Shown in pieces: positions 1 to 7,807 of a stretch of 64,000 nucleotides of DNA. Numbering within the stretch: the stretch's first letter is position 1; every line of letters begins with the position of its first letter. The position numbers and the translations under genes are program-made. The stretch spans positions 1-64,000 of the forward strand of contig DATAKL010000034.1 in the NCBI GenBank assembly GCA_036261625.1, given 5' to 3'. Below the pieces are notes generated by a model. That model made no database searches, was not told the origin of the DNA, and worked only from the letters and a program-made list of their open reading frames with translations. The DNA comes from JAAXKN01 sp036261625 (GTDB taxonomy: Bacteria > Bacteroidota > Ignavibacteria > Ignavibacteriales > SURF-24).

Positions 1-1
1 A

Positions 2-802
2 GAGATTAAATGTATCTACAATAAGACCGCCTTAAGTCTCTTAAAACAGGCCTTTGTGCCCAAGGAAGCAATAGATGAACTTTTGAGGGCTGTAGAAAAG
101 AATAAAGTCTACCTCCGGAGTGAACTCGAGAGAATAATTGAGGGGCTCTTAAGGCTAAAGAACAGGCTTCAGGTAACGCCAAAGGTGATAGATGCAATGG
201 CAATAGCATATTACCGCATTCAGAAAGACAGTCCCGTAGTAAAGCATCTTATGAGTGATGAGGCAGGCGAGTACGGCAATATTGTACCTGAGCAGTCTTC
301 ATGCTGGGTTCATGACGCAAGGAACTACAAGAAGCTGAGTCCGTTCTTGAAGCTAAACAGAGATATTTACGACAGATTTATGGACCGGTACTGGAGGTTC
401 TACAAAAAGCTCCTGAAGTACAGGAAAAAGCCCACCCGGGAATTCAGCCTGAGGTTGGAACAGGAGTTTGACCGTATATTTTCTGAAAGAACAGCCTTTG
501 AGGAACTGAATTACAGAATAGAGAAAACAATGGCTCACAAGAAAAAGCTTCTTCTTGTACTTAAATATCCTTACCTGCCTCTGCATAATAACATTGCTGA
601 AATTGCCTTAAGAAGAATAGTAAGAAAAAGAGACATCAGCCTTCATACCATGTCAAAAGCCGGAACCGTCTTAAGGGATTCTGTCTTGTCAGTTGTTGAG
701 ACGGCACAGAAACTGAATGTTAGTGCTTATGAGTATCTGGCCGACAGGATTAAAAGGACCTACAAAATGCCTTCACTTGCAAGCCTTATCGCAAATAGAT
801 GA
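2..802 (+). CDS. IS66-family transposase, C-terminal part (5' end outside window)
   Basis: The frame is open to the left edge, so the true start lies outside; a GTG at 56 is only an internal codon. The visible part resembles the catalytic C-terminal half of IS66-type DDE transposases. It has a SDEAGEYGN stretch around residue 83 counted from the GTG (second catalytic Asp region), then CWVHDARNYKK (family pattern CWxHxRRKF), an alpha-helical insertion, and NNIAE-ALRR-VRKR (the catalytic Glu region). The protein would cut and join insertion-sequence ends. Neither the accessory genes (tnpA/tnpB type) nor a right terminal inverted repeat could be identified in the 85 bases before the next gene. 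Whether the element is intact upstream cannot be judged. Confidence 0.8.
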   Translation, partial: EIKCIYNKTALSLLKQAFVPKEAIDELLRAVEKNKVYLRSELERIIEGLLRLKNRLQVTPKVIDAMAIAYYRIQKDSPVVKHLMSDEAGEYGNIVPEQSSCWVHDARNYKKLSPFLKLNRDIYDRFMDRYWRFYKKLLKYRKKPTREFSLRLEQEFDRIFSERTAFEELNYRIEKTMAHKKKLLLVLKYPYLPLHNNIAEIALRRIVRKRDISLHTMSKAGTVLRDSVLSVVETAQKLNVSAYEYLADRIKRTYKMPSLASLIANR

Positions 803-887
803 TTTTTACCCCAAGTTTTTGAACGGATACAGAATATTGGAGAATTCATTTTATGGAAAGGAATACCTGTAAAACTTTTCTGCCGTA

Positions 888-1715
888 CTAAAAATATTTT
901 TCTGTCAGCTTTTCTGATACTTCCCACAGCTTTTGAGCTGTGGAGGGATTGACCATGGGATTTTTGCGCCCGGGTTTCTTTTTGTTGTAGTATTCGCCGG
1001 GGGTCCAGTCACGTCCCGGTGTGCCCTCAATGAGCCACAGAAGAGTTTCAGCTCCCTTAAGAGGGGAGATGAGATAAAGATGGCGGAAAGGGGACTCATA
1101 CACAAATTTCATTATGCCCTTGTACTCACGCGCAAACTTTGTTGCAACGCCTCCCGGGTGGAATGAAGCGGCACTAACCCCGTTAAAGCGCCTGGAGATC
1201 TCCATTGCGTGAAGTATGTTCATCAGCTTGGAATTGCCGTATTGGCGCATCGGGTTAAATTTCTTTTCCATATCCAGGTCATCAAAATCCAGACGCCCGA
1301 ACATATGTCCGGCACTTGATGAGTTAATGACAACAGCATTGGATTCTTCAAGGCGTTTCCTTAAGAGGTTTGTAAGCAGAAATGCAGCAAGGTAGTTTAC
1401 CTGGAATATCATTTCGTGCCCGTCAGGGGTAATGCGCCTGTCGGGGAAAATGCCTCCTGCATTATTGACCAGCACATCAATACGGGGATATTTATCCAGG
1501 AGCTTCAGGGCGAAACCTTTCACATCGGAAAGCCTTGAATAATCAACAAGGAAGTAATCGCTTCCGGTTTCTGCGGCAACTGTCCTGGTTCTTTCCGAGC
1601 GCCCTGTAATTACAACACGGGCACCTTTTTCTCTTAAGACCTTTGCCGCCGCAGCGCCTATACCCGAACTGCCCCCGGTAATAACAATCGTTTTATCCTT
1701 TAGACCGCCAGTCAT
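888..1715 (-). CDS. Short-chain dehydrogenase/reductase (retinol-dehydrogenase-like)
   Basis: This is an NAD(P)-dependent oxidoreductase of the classical SDR family, 275 residues, cytoplasmic. Motifs in order are the TGGSSGIG cofactor loop near the N-terminus, NNAGG, an NSSS catalytic serine stretch, and YGNSK (YxxxK catalytic pair). The substrate is unknown; the closest style is the retinol dehydrogenase/WW-oxidoreductase-like group. I chose the ATG at 1715 because the Rossmann fold begins six residues later (MTGGLKDKTIVITGG). The frame stays open to 2003, but that extension has no SDR features. The gene converges with the transposase fragment and diverges from the small gene at 1857. Confidence 0.85.
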   Translation of the reverse strand: MTGGLKDKTIVITGGSSGIGAAAAKVLREKGARVVITGRSERTRTVAAETGSDYFLVDYSRLSDVKGFALKLLDKYPRIDVLVNNAGGIFPDRRITPDGHEMIFQVNYLAAFLLTNLLRKRLEESNAVVINSSSAGHMFGRLDFDDLDMEKKFNPMRQYGNSKLMNILHAMEISRRFNGVSAASFHPGGVATKFAREYKGIMKFVYESPFRHLYLISPLKGAETLLWLIEGTPGRDWTPGEYYNKKKPGRKNPMVNPSTAQKLWEVSEKLTEKYF

Positions 1716-1856
1716 GAAGTATTCCCGCAGTTTCAGAAAATATACATTAAGAAAAATATATAAATTCCGGTTAATGCGCCAGGCGGCCTTGGGGGATACG
1801 TGCTTGTAATTTGGTCCAGGAATATACAGTTTATAGTATATAGTAATGGAGGCAAA

Positions 1857-2243
1857 ATGGCTTACCGGGAAGAGGATATGGAAATTCTGGAGAATATTGA
1901 GGCTGTAATTGTTGCCGTTTACAGGCATAATCCGAAGATGATCGATTTTACAGTAATGAATGCGCTTGATGCCGCAATTAAGCATTACAGGGCAGAAGAG
2001 CACGGCAGCCAGGAAAGAATAGCGGAGTTGTCGCAGTCGGAAGAAGAAGTCTACAAGGCAATCAGGGGTGTGTGCGACTGGCGGCTGGGTTTCAGTACCG
2101 AGTTGGATTTCCCGGAGCTGGACGTAACCGAAACGCCCGAGAGGATCATTTACTGCCTGAAGACACTCCAGGGCTCTGTGAAGAAGGCGGGCCGTGAAGG
2201 CGACCGCCAGGGGTATCTTAAATTTATTTCAAGGTTTTTATAG
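1857..2243 (+). CDS. Small conserved protein of unknown function, paralog of 14452-14841
   Basis: This is a 128-residue acidic, soluble protein without signal peptide or membrane segment. I do not recognise a named family. The start is the ATG at 1857, eight bases after an ATGGAGG ribosome site. It is strongly similar to the protein at 14452-14841: both share the patterns NIE-VIV-VYR-NPKM, AAI-HYRA--HGSQER, CDWRLG, PEL--TETPE-II-CLK and a C-terminal RQGYL-FISRF. It is predicted mainly helical. It stands alone, diverging from the SDR gene. Conservation between the two copies shows that it is a real gene, but not what it does. Confidence 0.75.
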   Translation: MAYREEDMEILENIEAVIVAVYRHNPKMIDFTVMNALDAAIKHYRAEEHGSQERIAELSQSEEEVYKAIRGVCDWRLGFSTELDFPELDVTETPERIIYCLKTLQGSVKKAGREGDRQGYLKFISRFL

Positions 2244-2335
2244 TGAAGTTATGCGGAAAATAAATTCATCTTAGTTGAGATGCCTGAGAATGCGTTGTAA
2301 ATATAGTTCCGGGAATATTCAGAGCTTAATTATTA

Positions 2336-2764
2336 TCACCACCCGAACTCATCGTACCATAAGGACTTTTCTGAGAGCTCAATTGCACGTTTGATGTATG
2401 GAATTGTATTCTTTGGCAGAGAATCAAAAGAGGTCCACAAAAGTTCATCGCATTTGTGCGGCTCCATGTTCAGTATCTCGCCATGCCACCTGTCGATAAA
2501 TGCAAAGAAATCAATTCTTTCGTCGTTGGACTTTCTGTGCATTATGCCGTGAATTTTAAGGTCACTGGGATGAATAGTCACTCCTACCTCTTCCTTTGCT
2601 TCTCTTATGCCTGCCTGTGTGGCGGTCTCGCCTTTTTCGACGTGACCGGCAACAACGCTATAATTGCCGTCCTCATATCCTGTATTAAATCTTCTGAGCA
2701 AAAGTATATTATCATCTTTTCTGAAAAACAGATGAATTGCTGCCGGGTATAATGATCTTTCCAA
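2336..2764 (-). CDS. Nudix hydrolase
   Basis: This 142-residue cytoplasmic pyrophosphohydrolase of the Nudix superfamily cleaves nucleoside diphosphates linked to another moiety. The Nudix box is complete (residues about 40-62): GHVEKGE, then REAKEEVGV, fitting GX5EX7REUXEEXGU. The start is probably a TTG at 2764. An AAAGGA ribosome site lies six bases before it, and an in-frame TAA directly precedes it, so no ATG alternative exists upstream. The protein resembles house-cleaning NUDIX proteins of about 140-150 residues; the substrate cannot be told. Confidence 0.88.
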   Translation of the reverse strand: MERSLYPAAIHLFFRKDDNILLLRRFNTGYEDGNYSVVAGHVEKGETATQAGIREAKEEVGVTIHPSDLKIHGIMHRKSNDERIDFFAFIDRWHGEILNMEPHKCDELLWTSFDSLPKNTIPYIKRAIELSEKSLWYDEFGW

Positions 2765-2953
2765 TTAATTTCCTTTCTGAATTTTATGTTAGAAATGTGA
2801 GGGTCACAAATATAAAAAAATGCAGGTGCAATCGCTATTATCAGCATTAGTTGATTTTGCTTTAGGAACTATTTATGTTTTATTGTGAGAAGCTCAAAGC
2901 CCTAAGCAGCGTGTCATTATTGAAAATCCATAAAATCAATATAGAGGAAAAAA

Positions 2954-3637
2954 ATGGAAACTGCGGCATTAAGCGGCAGAAAAGAGCTCTTTTCTGAAAC
3001 TGTGCTTAGAGTTCTGCTCATCTGCGGAATACTTTATCCCATTGTTTATGCCGGTGCTGACATAATTGGGAATCTGGTATATGCAGGCTACGACTATACT
3101 TCACAAAATATCAGCGAAATTCTGGCAATCGGTTCACCTGCAAGACCTGTAGTTCTTCCTCTTTTTAATTTGTCTGACCTGCTTCTGCTTGCATTTTCGG
3201 TTGGCGTCTATGAATCTGCAGGAGATAAGCGTGTGTTGAGAGCTGCTGCTGTTCTGCTGATATGCTGCGCTCTGACAGGTTCCATAACAGCCATATTTTC
3301 CCCGATGAATCTCCGCGATGCTCCTAAAACCTACTCTGATAAAATGCACATAGCACTGACGGGTGTGCTGGTGATTTTTATACTGGGTGCAATTGGAACA
3401 GGAGCCGCTGCATTTGGAAAGCGGTTCAGGCAGTATTCGATTATTACAATTGTTGTACTTTTAATCTTTGGAGCTCTGACTGGCATGCAGGGGCCAAAGA
3501 TCGGTACAGGTGTGCCAACGCCGTGGATGGGAATAACCGAACGCGTTAACATCTACGGCTATGCCATCTGGGTCCTGTTCTTTGCAGTAAGTCTTCTCCG
3601 GAGGGCAAAGAATAAAGAAAGTCCAGAACAGGCTTAA
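2954..3637 (+). CDS. DUF998-family integral membrane protein
   Basis: This 227-residue membrane protein has about six hydrophobic segments (residues roughly 18-40, 66-84, 94-113, 130-155, 160-180, 200-218). The order of the segments and the motifs YDYTSQNISE and PMNLRD suit the DUF998 family, small bacterial inner-membrane proteins of unknown function. ATG start with GAGG eight bases upstream. It is monocistronic; nothing nearby points to a role. Confidence 0.75.
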   Translation: METAALSGRKELFSETVLRVLLICGILYPIVYAGADIIGNLVYAGYDYTSQNISEILAIGSPARPVVLPLFNLSDLLLLAFSVGVYESAGDKRVLRAAAVLLICCALTGSITAIFSPMNLRDAPKTYSDKMHIALTGVLVIFILGAIGTGAAAFGKRFRQYSIITIVVLLIFGALTGMQGPKIGTGVPTPWMGITERVNIYGYAIWVLFFAVSLLRRAKNKESPEQA

Positions 3638-4078
3638 TAAATGCCGCCGGAGTGTCTGATTCATTTCTTTCCTCATTTTAGCCCCCCTGCTAAAAAGTGA
3701 AACTATACATATATTCCGGAAAACCTGCCATTATATTATAGAATAATTGGATACTAATGGATATGGCAAAAAGAAGTAGGTGAGGATTGGTTATAAGGAA
3801 AACAAAGGCTGCTAATTAGTGCTTCAGGTCTGGAACTCATTTTCAGAATGAAAATAAACTTGCTGGATTTATGATAGAGCTGCGTATCCCTAGCTTCCAG
3901 AGAATAATCAGCAAAATTTTATTACCTTCAAGTTAAACTTTTCACTGCCATTTAAATGTCAAATAAGTGAAAACATTCATAAGGAATACTTCAGAAGCTT
4001 CAGGTATTGCTTTTTTGTGGGTGTGCAGTTCTTTTGGAAACGCACGAATTAAATATGTTAATTTTAAGAGGTAAAACT
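3638..4078. other. Intergenic stretch without recognised features
   Basis: This is an AT-rich gap. I see no ORF with a ribosome site, no RNA gene and no strong hairpin. The last bases carry AAGAGG, the ribosome site of the gene at 4079. Confidence 0.5.
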
Positions 4079-4438
4079 ATGAAAACTAAGTTGTTTAAGT
4101 TTAACATTATGGTTCTGTTTGTATTCACCATATTATTCATTATGAACGTAAACGTTGAGGCGCAGCACCGGAGAGTTGTAATAAAGCATGACCGCGGGAC
4201 TTACCGTGAAGTTGTTGTAAAGGACAGGCATTACTTTTACCGTGACGGGTACTTCTTTGACAGGGGCCCAAGAGGGTATACGAGAGTTGTAGCTCCCATT
4301 GGAGCAAGAGTAGTATTTCTGCCCCGGGGATATGAAATTGTAAGGATTGGAAGAGAAAGATACTATGTTTTCGGAGGAGTTTACTACAGATATCTTCCCC
4401 GTGAAAAGGTTTACATTATTGTGGAGAGGCCGCGTTAA
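4079..4438 (+). CDS. Secreted DUF6515-like protein
   Basis: This 119-residue protein has an N-terminal signal peptide (about residues 1-29, ending NVEAQ). The mature part is short, basic and rich in Tyr and Arg, with LPRGYEIVRIGRERYYV and GVYYRYLP. This fits the DUF6515 pattern of small envelope proteins found in Bacteroidota (inference from motif style). The start is the ATG at 4079 with AAGAGG eight bases before. The frame extends to 4007 without a plausible start. The stop codon lies inside the first unit of a 17-bp triple repeat. Confidence 0.7.
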   Translation: MKTKLFKFNIMVLFVFTILFIMNVNVEAQHRRVVIKHDRGTYREVVVKDRHYFYRDGYFFDRGPRGYTRVVAPIGARVVFLPRGYEIVRIGRERYYVFGGVYYRYLPREKVYIIVERPR

Positions 4439-4484
4439 GGTCCTGTCTCGGTTAAGGTCCTGTCTCGGTTAAGGTCCTGTCTCG
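4434..4484. repeat. Three perfect 17-bp tandem units over a stop codon
   Basis: The unit GTTAAGGTCCTGTCTCG occurs three times without a mismatch at 4434-4450, 4451-4467 and 4468-4484. The TAA stop of the preceding gene is bases 3-5 of the first unit. Each later unit also carries TAA in the same relative place. Confidence 0.95.
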
Positions 4485-4535
4485 GCAGCATTCTATGGAA
4501 TTCCAGAATAATAGCTGACATATTACCTTTACATT

Positions 4536-4566
4536 ATCCCGGCTCTGAACAGGCCGGGATTTTTTT
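4536..4566 (+). terminator. Rho-independent terminator
   Basis: ATCCCGGC (4536-4543) pairs with GCCGGGAT (4553-4560), followed by a T run. It closes the transcript of the DUF6515-like gene. Confidence 0.85.
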
Positions 4567-4757
4567 AAAAAGTGTTCTCTATTAAGAGCAGTTCCCAATA
4601 AAGAAAATTCAAATCGGTCTGATCTTTTTGGGGAAGATTATAGTGATCTTAATTCCTTGTATTAATATTACCTGAATTATATTTTCCAATTGTATGGACT
4701 GGGAAATTATTGGTCCCCGTACGCTCATTTCCGGTGAAGCAGTATTATTTGGATAGA

Positions 4758-4907
4758 ATGATCATTCGTGAAATAAATTCAAAATCGATATTATCTCAGT
4801 CGAAGATTTATAAGTATGTAATAAACCCATATGTATGATGCCAGTTCGGCTGCAGCTATTGTTATGCGCGCTGCATGAAGAAATTCACCTGACACACGGA
4901 GCGAATC
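4758..4907 (+). pseudogene. Remnant of a radical-SAM (spore-photoproduct-lyase-like) gene, N-terminal piece
   Basis: Translation from the ATG at 4758 gives MIIREINSKSILSQSKI, then YVINPYV, a TGA stop at 4836, CQFGCSYCYARCMKKFT, a second TGA at 4890, and HTERI, after which similarity is lost. This matches the start of Rv2578c/PA0069-type radical-SAM proteins. Those read NPYxGCxxGCxYCYA, then a Phe-Thr-Gly-His-Thr stretch, so both TGAs stand where Gly (GGA) is expected. The CxxxCxxC iron-sulfur motif is still readable. The rest of the gene (about 250 residues) is absent. Two stops and the truncation make a functional product very unlikely. Confidence 0.75.
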
Positions 4908-5075
4908 TTTCCGGCCCATTAACCCCAAAAAACCACTTCAAATTATTTGGCAGTGCAGTAGCATTAGACATTCCTATTTTGTAGATTGAACCCTTCAAGT
5001 TCTAAGTTTTTGCCAGGATCAGAAATTTAACTCTATTTTCACGGTAAGTAACTTTCAACCAGGATACAGCCCTTT

Positions 5076-5882
5076 ATGCCTCAATTCAGTAAAATTAAGA
5101 TGATTGCATTGCTCATTGTATTGACGTATGTTCAGAGCATGTGTCAGGCAAACCACGCTATCGATTTTTCAGGCAACAGAAAACCTGCCAATACTGGTGT
5201 TCCCATTGTCATTGGATTTGATGATAACTTCATTGATGAGTGGTACAGAATAAAAGATACGCTTAAATTTTATGGCGTCAAGTGCACATTCTTTGTCTCC
5301 GGGTTCAGCAGGCTTAACAGAAGGGAAGTGGAGGAACTTAAAACTCTTCAAAGTGAATGCCACGAGATTGCCTGCCATTCCAGGACGCATGCCGATGCCG
5401 AGAGCTATTCGAACAAGTACGGAATAGATAAGTATATAGAGCGTGAAATTATGCCTGAAATTAAAGCCATGGCAAAGGCTGGTATTCATCCGGTTTCATT
5501 TGCTTATCCCAACGGCAGCAGAAATATGAAGCTTGACAGGGCACTTGAGGACTATTTTAAGATTTTAAGAGGTGTTACGCTTTACCCGAGACCGGTTTTC
5601 AATCAGTTTCCGGTTGTAAACGGGCTGGGGATGGATGATAATTTCTTCTCAATCGATTACATATTCCAGGAACTTGAACGCAATTATAATAAAGGGCAGT
5701 TTGTTATTTTGATTGGTCATACTCCAACGGTTAAGCCTTTTACATATCCACGTTATTACACGACTATAGACAGGCTTATTAAAATTATTAAGAAAGCAAA
5801 AACTCTTGGCTTCAGATTCTGCAAGACTTCGGAGCTTGGACCGTTTGCCGATGGCAAGCAGATTGCCTCCAGAACCAATTAA
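5076..5882 (+). CDS. Secreted polysaccharide deacetylase (NodB-like)
   Basis: This 268-residue protein has a signal-peptide-like N-terminus (residues 1-25, ending SMCQA). The NodB fold is indicated by VIGFDDNF (motif 1, normally TFDDG; the second Asp is kept), CTFFVSG, CHSRTHAD (motif 2, HxxxH metal ligands), FAYPNG (motif 3) and ILIGHTP (motif 5). It would remove N-acetyl groups from an envelope or external polysaccharide with a divalent metal. The substrate is unknown. It stands alone between two terminators. Confidence 0.82.
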   Translation: MPQFSKIKMIALLIVLTYVQSMCQANHAIDFSGNRKPANTGVPIVIGFDDNFIDEWYRIKDTLKFYGVKCTFFVSGFSRLNRREVEELKTLQSECHEIACHSRTHADAESYSNKYGIDKYIEREIMPEIKAMAKAGIHPVSFAYPNGSRNMKLDRALEDYFKILRGVTLYPRPVFNQFPVVNGLGMDDNFFSIDYIFQELERNYNKGQFVILIGHTPTVKPFTYPRYYTTIDRLIKIIKKAKTLGFRFCKTSELGPFADGKQIASRTN

Positions 5883-5962
5883 CCGGTGCAGTTTCATTTC
5901 ATTCAGGTCTGTATCCATAAAAATATTCTCAAACATAAAATTTGCCCGGGTGTTAAAAAAAC

Positions 5963-5990
5963 GAAAGCCCTTTTAGCCGGGCTTTCATTT
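5963..5990. terminator. Bidirectional terminator between convergent genes
   Basis: GAAAGCCC (5963-5970) pairs with GGGCTTTC (5979-5986). T-rich sequence lies to the right and A-rich sequence to the left, so it can serve both the deacetylase gene and the leftward gene ending at 6014. Confidence 0.85.
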
Positions 5991-6013
5991 TATCAGGATA
6001 ATTTGCTAAATAC

Positions 6014-6517
6014 TTAGAAATAAACTGTTGCAAAAATTGCGCTTGCAGTATTTACGTTTGTTCCGCCCGGGTTTCCGAATCTGCCTGAGTTCTTATCCGA
6101 CTTGCTTATATTAAGCTGGGCTTCAACGCCGAGGCTGAAATATCTGCTGATAAAATATTCTCCGCCGCCGCCAAGTCCCATTACAATATCCGTCAGCGAG
6201 TCGCCATCCTTAGGGGAAGCAAGAAGTAAACCCAATCTTGCACTCAAAAACGGGGATACCCTGCTTCTGTTAATATAAAAACGTCCCATTAAACCTAAGG
6301 CAAAATCGGTGAAACTGTCGCCCACGCTTGAAAATCCGACTGAAGGGGCCAGCGCGACTTCATTTGAGAGAAAGATGGGCATCATAATATCCATCTGTGA
6401 ATTCTGCAGAGCAGCTGTAAGTCCCAGGCTCTGTCCGGTTGTTGTTTCCTGTTCCTGTGCGTTTAAGCTTACTGTGAAACAGATAAGAGTAATAAAGCAG
6501 GCTATAAACAGTTTCAT
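6014..6517 (-). CDS. Small outer-membrane beta-barrel protein
   Basis: This 167-residue protein has a signal peptide (about residues 1-20, ending LNAQ). The rest shows alternating hydrophobic patterns, glycine-rich turns (GLGGGGEYFISRYFSLG) and a terminal aromatic (ATVYF). This is typical of eight-stranded OmpA/OmpW-like barrels (PF13505-type). The start overlaps the stop of the lipoprotein gene by ATGA (6514-6517), with a CGGAG ribosome site inside that gene, so the two are translationally coupled. Function unknown, probably structural. Confidence 0.7.
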   Translation of the reverse strand: MKLFIACFITLICFTVSLNAQEQETTTGQSLGLTAALQNSQMDIMMPIFLSNEVALAPSVGFSSVGDSFTDFALGLMGRFYINRSRVSPFLSARLGLLLASPKDGDSLTDIVMGLGGGGEYFISRYFSLGVEAQLNISKSDKNSGRFGNPGGTNVNTASAIFATVYF

Positions 6518-7164
6518 AAATTGAACTCCGTGATATTATAGATTTTCATTAATAATGTTCTTAAATCCGCTGGCAGGTCTTTCTTATCGCGGTATACCAG
6601 AATATCGCGCCATAAAAGATCGCTGCCGGCTTCCATATAGACTCTGTAAAAACCGGCGGGAACGGGACTATTATTGTTATCCGTCAAATCCCAATCGCGC
6701 CAGTGATGCCCGGGCTGCAGAAGTTTATTTTCGAGCACTTTAATTGCGATCCCCTGCGGCGACAGGAATACTCCTCCGACTATTAGGCTTGTACTGTTAT
6801 CCGGCGAACCCATTAATCTTGCCGGGACAATATAAACCCTCACATTTGATACTTTAGGCACCTGGAAAAAAATGCGGGTTGAATCTTTTGCAGGATCAGG
6901 AAAAGGATTTTCCAGCCAGAAACCATAAGCACCCCCTTTGTAACTTGGGCCGCTGGCGAATCCCGACAGCTTCCACTCATTGGGATTTGAAGGATTTCCC
7001 CAGGCACCGAGAGGAGTCGGGTCATATTTTGAGGTAATAACGATGCCGCCTGTAACTGGAGTTTTATGGTCGGGTGAATACAGGGGCTGGTTTTCGCTTT
7101 CAGTTACACTGCATGAAATGAAAGCGGTACAAAAAAGGCATAAGACGAATATAAGTATTTTCAT
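6514..7164 (-). CDS. Lipoprotein of unknown function
   Basis: This 216-residue protein has a lipoprotein signal (hydrophobic run, then AFISCS, with Cys about residue 19). The body includes GFWLENPFPDPAKD and a segment resembling the fibronectin/FlgD-like fold, with PVPAGFYRVYMEAGSDLLWRD near the C-terminus; such PxGxYxxxxxA strands are common in cell-surface proteins of this phylum. It is first of a two-gene unit with the barrel at 6014. I do not recognise a named family. Confidence 0.65.
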   Translation of the reverse strand: MKILIFVLCLFCTAFISCSVTESENQPLYSPDHKTPVTGGIVITSKYDPTPLGAWGNPSNPNEWKLSGFASGPSYKGGAYGFWLENPFPDPAKDSTRIFFQVPKVSNVRVYIVPARLMGSPDNSTSLIVGGVFLSPQGIAIKVLENKLLQPGHHWRDWDLTDNNNSPVPAGFYRVYMEAGSDLLWRDILVYRDKKDLPADLRTLLMKIYNITEFNL

Positions 7165-7379
7165 TTTTGCGGCTCTTTGAATATCTGTAGTTTACTGTTA
7201 AATTCTGACCATTATTTCCGCCGGACTAAACCTTGCCGGAAAAGGAGTAATTCAAGATAAACGGATAACAAAATACAAAAATCTGCAATAAATTTTTGGT
7301 GAACAGATTAAATAATATTGCGCGACTGTTTAAATTCTAAAACAGAGAATAAAGGCGATCACGTTGGCAATGCTGTTCA

Positions 7380-7805
7380 TTATTTTATTATTTCAATTTC
7401 TGATACTTTTATACTGACACTCAAAGTCTCACTGGAATAATAAGAATCGGAAAACGGAGTAAGGAATCTTCCTTTAATTCTAACATATTTATTCAGATGG
7501 GCTTCTCCAATTTTGCTGTCAATAGAAACGTATCTAAAATTTATGGGCGGGGCATTCCGGAGCCAGAAGATATTTTCAAGCATATAACCTGAAGGTCTGG
7601 ATTCCTCTCTTGTTGACCAGGCTCCAAAATAATGAACCATCCCTTCAACAACACATGAATCGGAAGCCTGAGCATATGATGAGTTTATATCTCCGGAATA
7701 AGTTCTCTCAGGGTACTTAATTAAAGTATAACAGCCCTGGAACTGCATGCCGATAGAAATACCTGCAAGAAATAATAATAAAGATCTCGTAATCTTATCT
7801 TTCAT
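7380..7805 (-). CDS. Lipoprotein of unknown function
   Basis: This 141-residue protein has a lipoprotein signal ending MQFQGCY (Cys about residue 25). The middle has VEGMVHYFGAW and a C-terminal HLNKYVRIKGRF stretch suggesting a small beta-barrel (OB-like) domain. It starts two bases after the stop of the T9SS protein at 7808, so the two are one operon. Function unknown. Confidence 0.65.
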   Translation of the reverse strand: MKDKITRSLLLFLAGISIGMQFQGCYTLIKYPERTYSGDINSSYAQASDSCVVEGMVHYFGAWSTREESRPSGYMLENIFWLRNAPPINFRYVSIDSKIGEAHLNKYVRIKGRFLTPFSDSYYSSETLSVSIKVSEIEIIK

Positions 7806-7807
7806 AT

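Noticed and set aside
1716..2003. N-terminal extension of the SDR protein
   Set aside because: No SDR features, overlap with the gene at 1857 region, and the Rossmann fold starts at the ATG at 1715.
4758..4907. Selenocysteine or recoded TGA in the radical-SAM frame
   Set aside because: The expected residue at both places is Gly, the gene is truncated, and no SECIS-like hairpin is evident.
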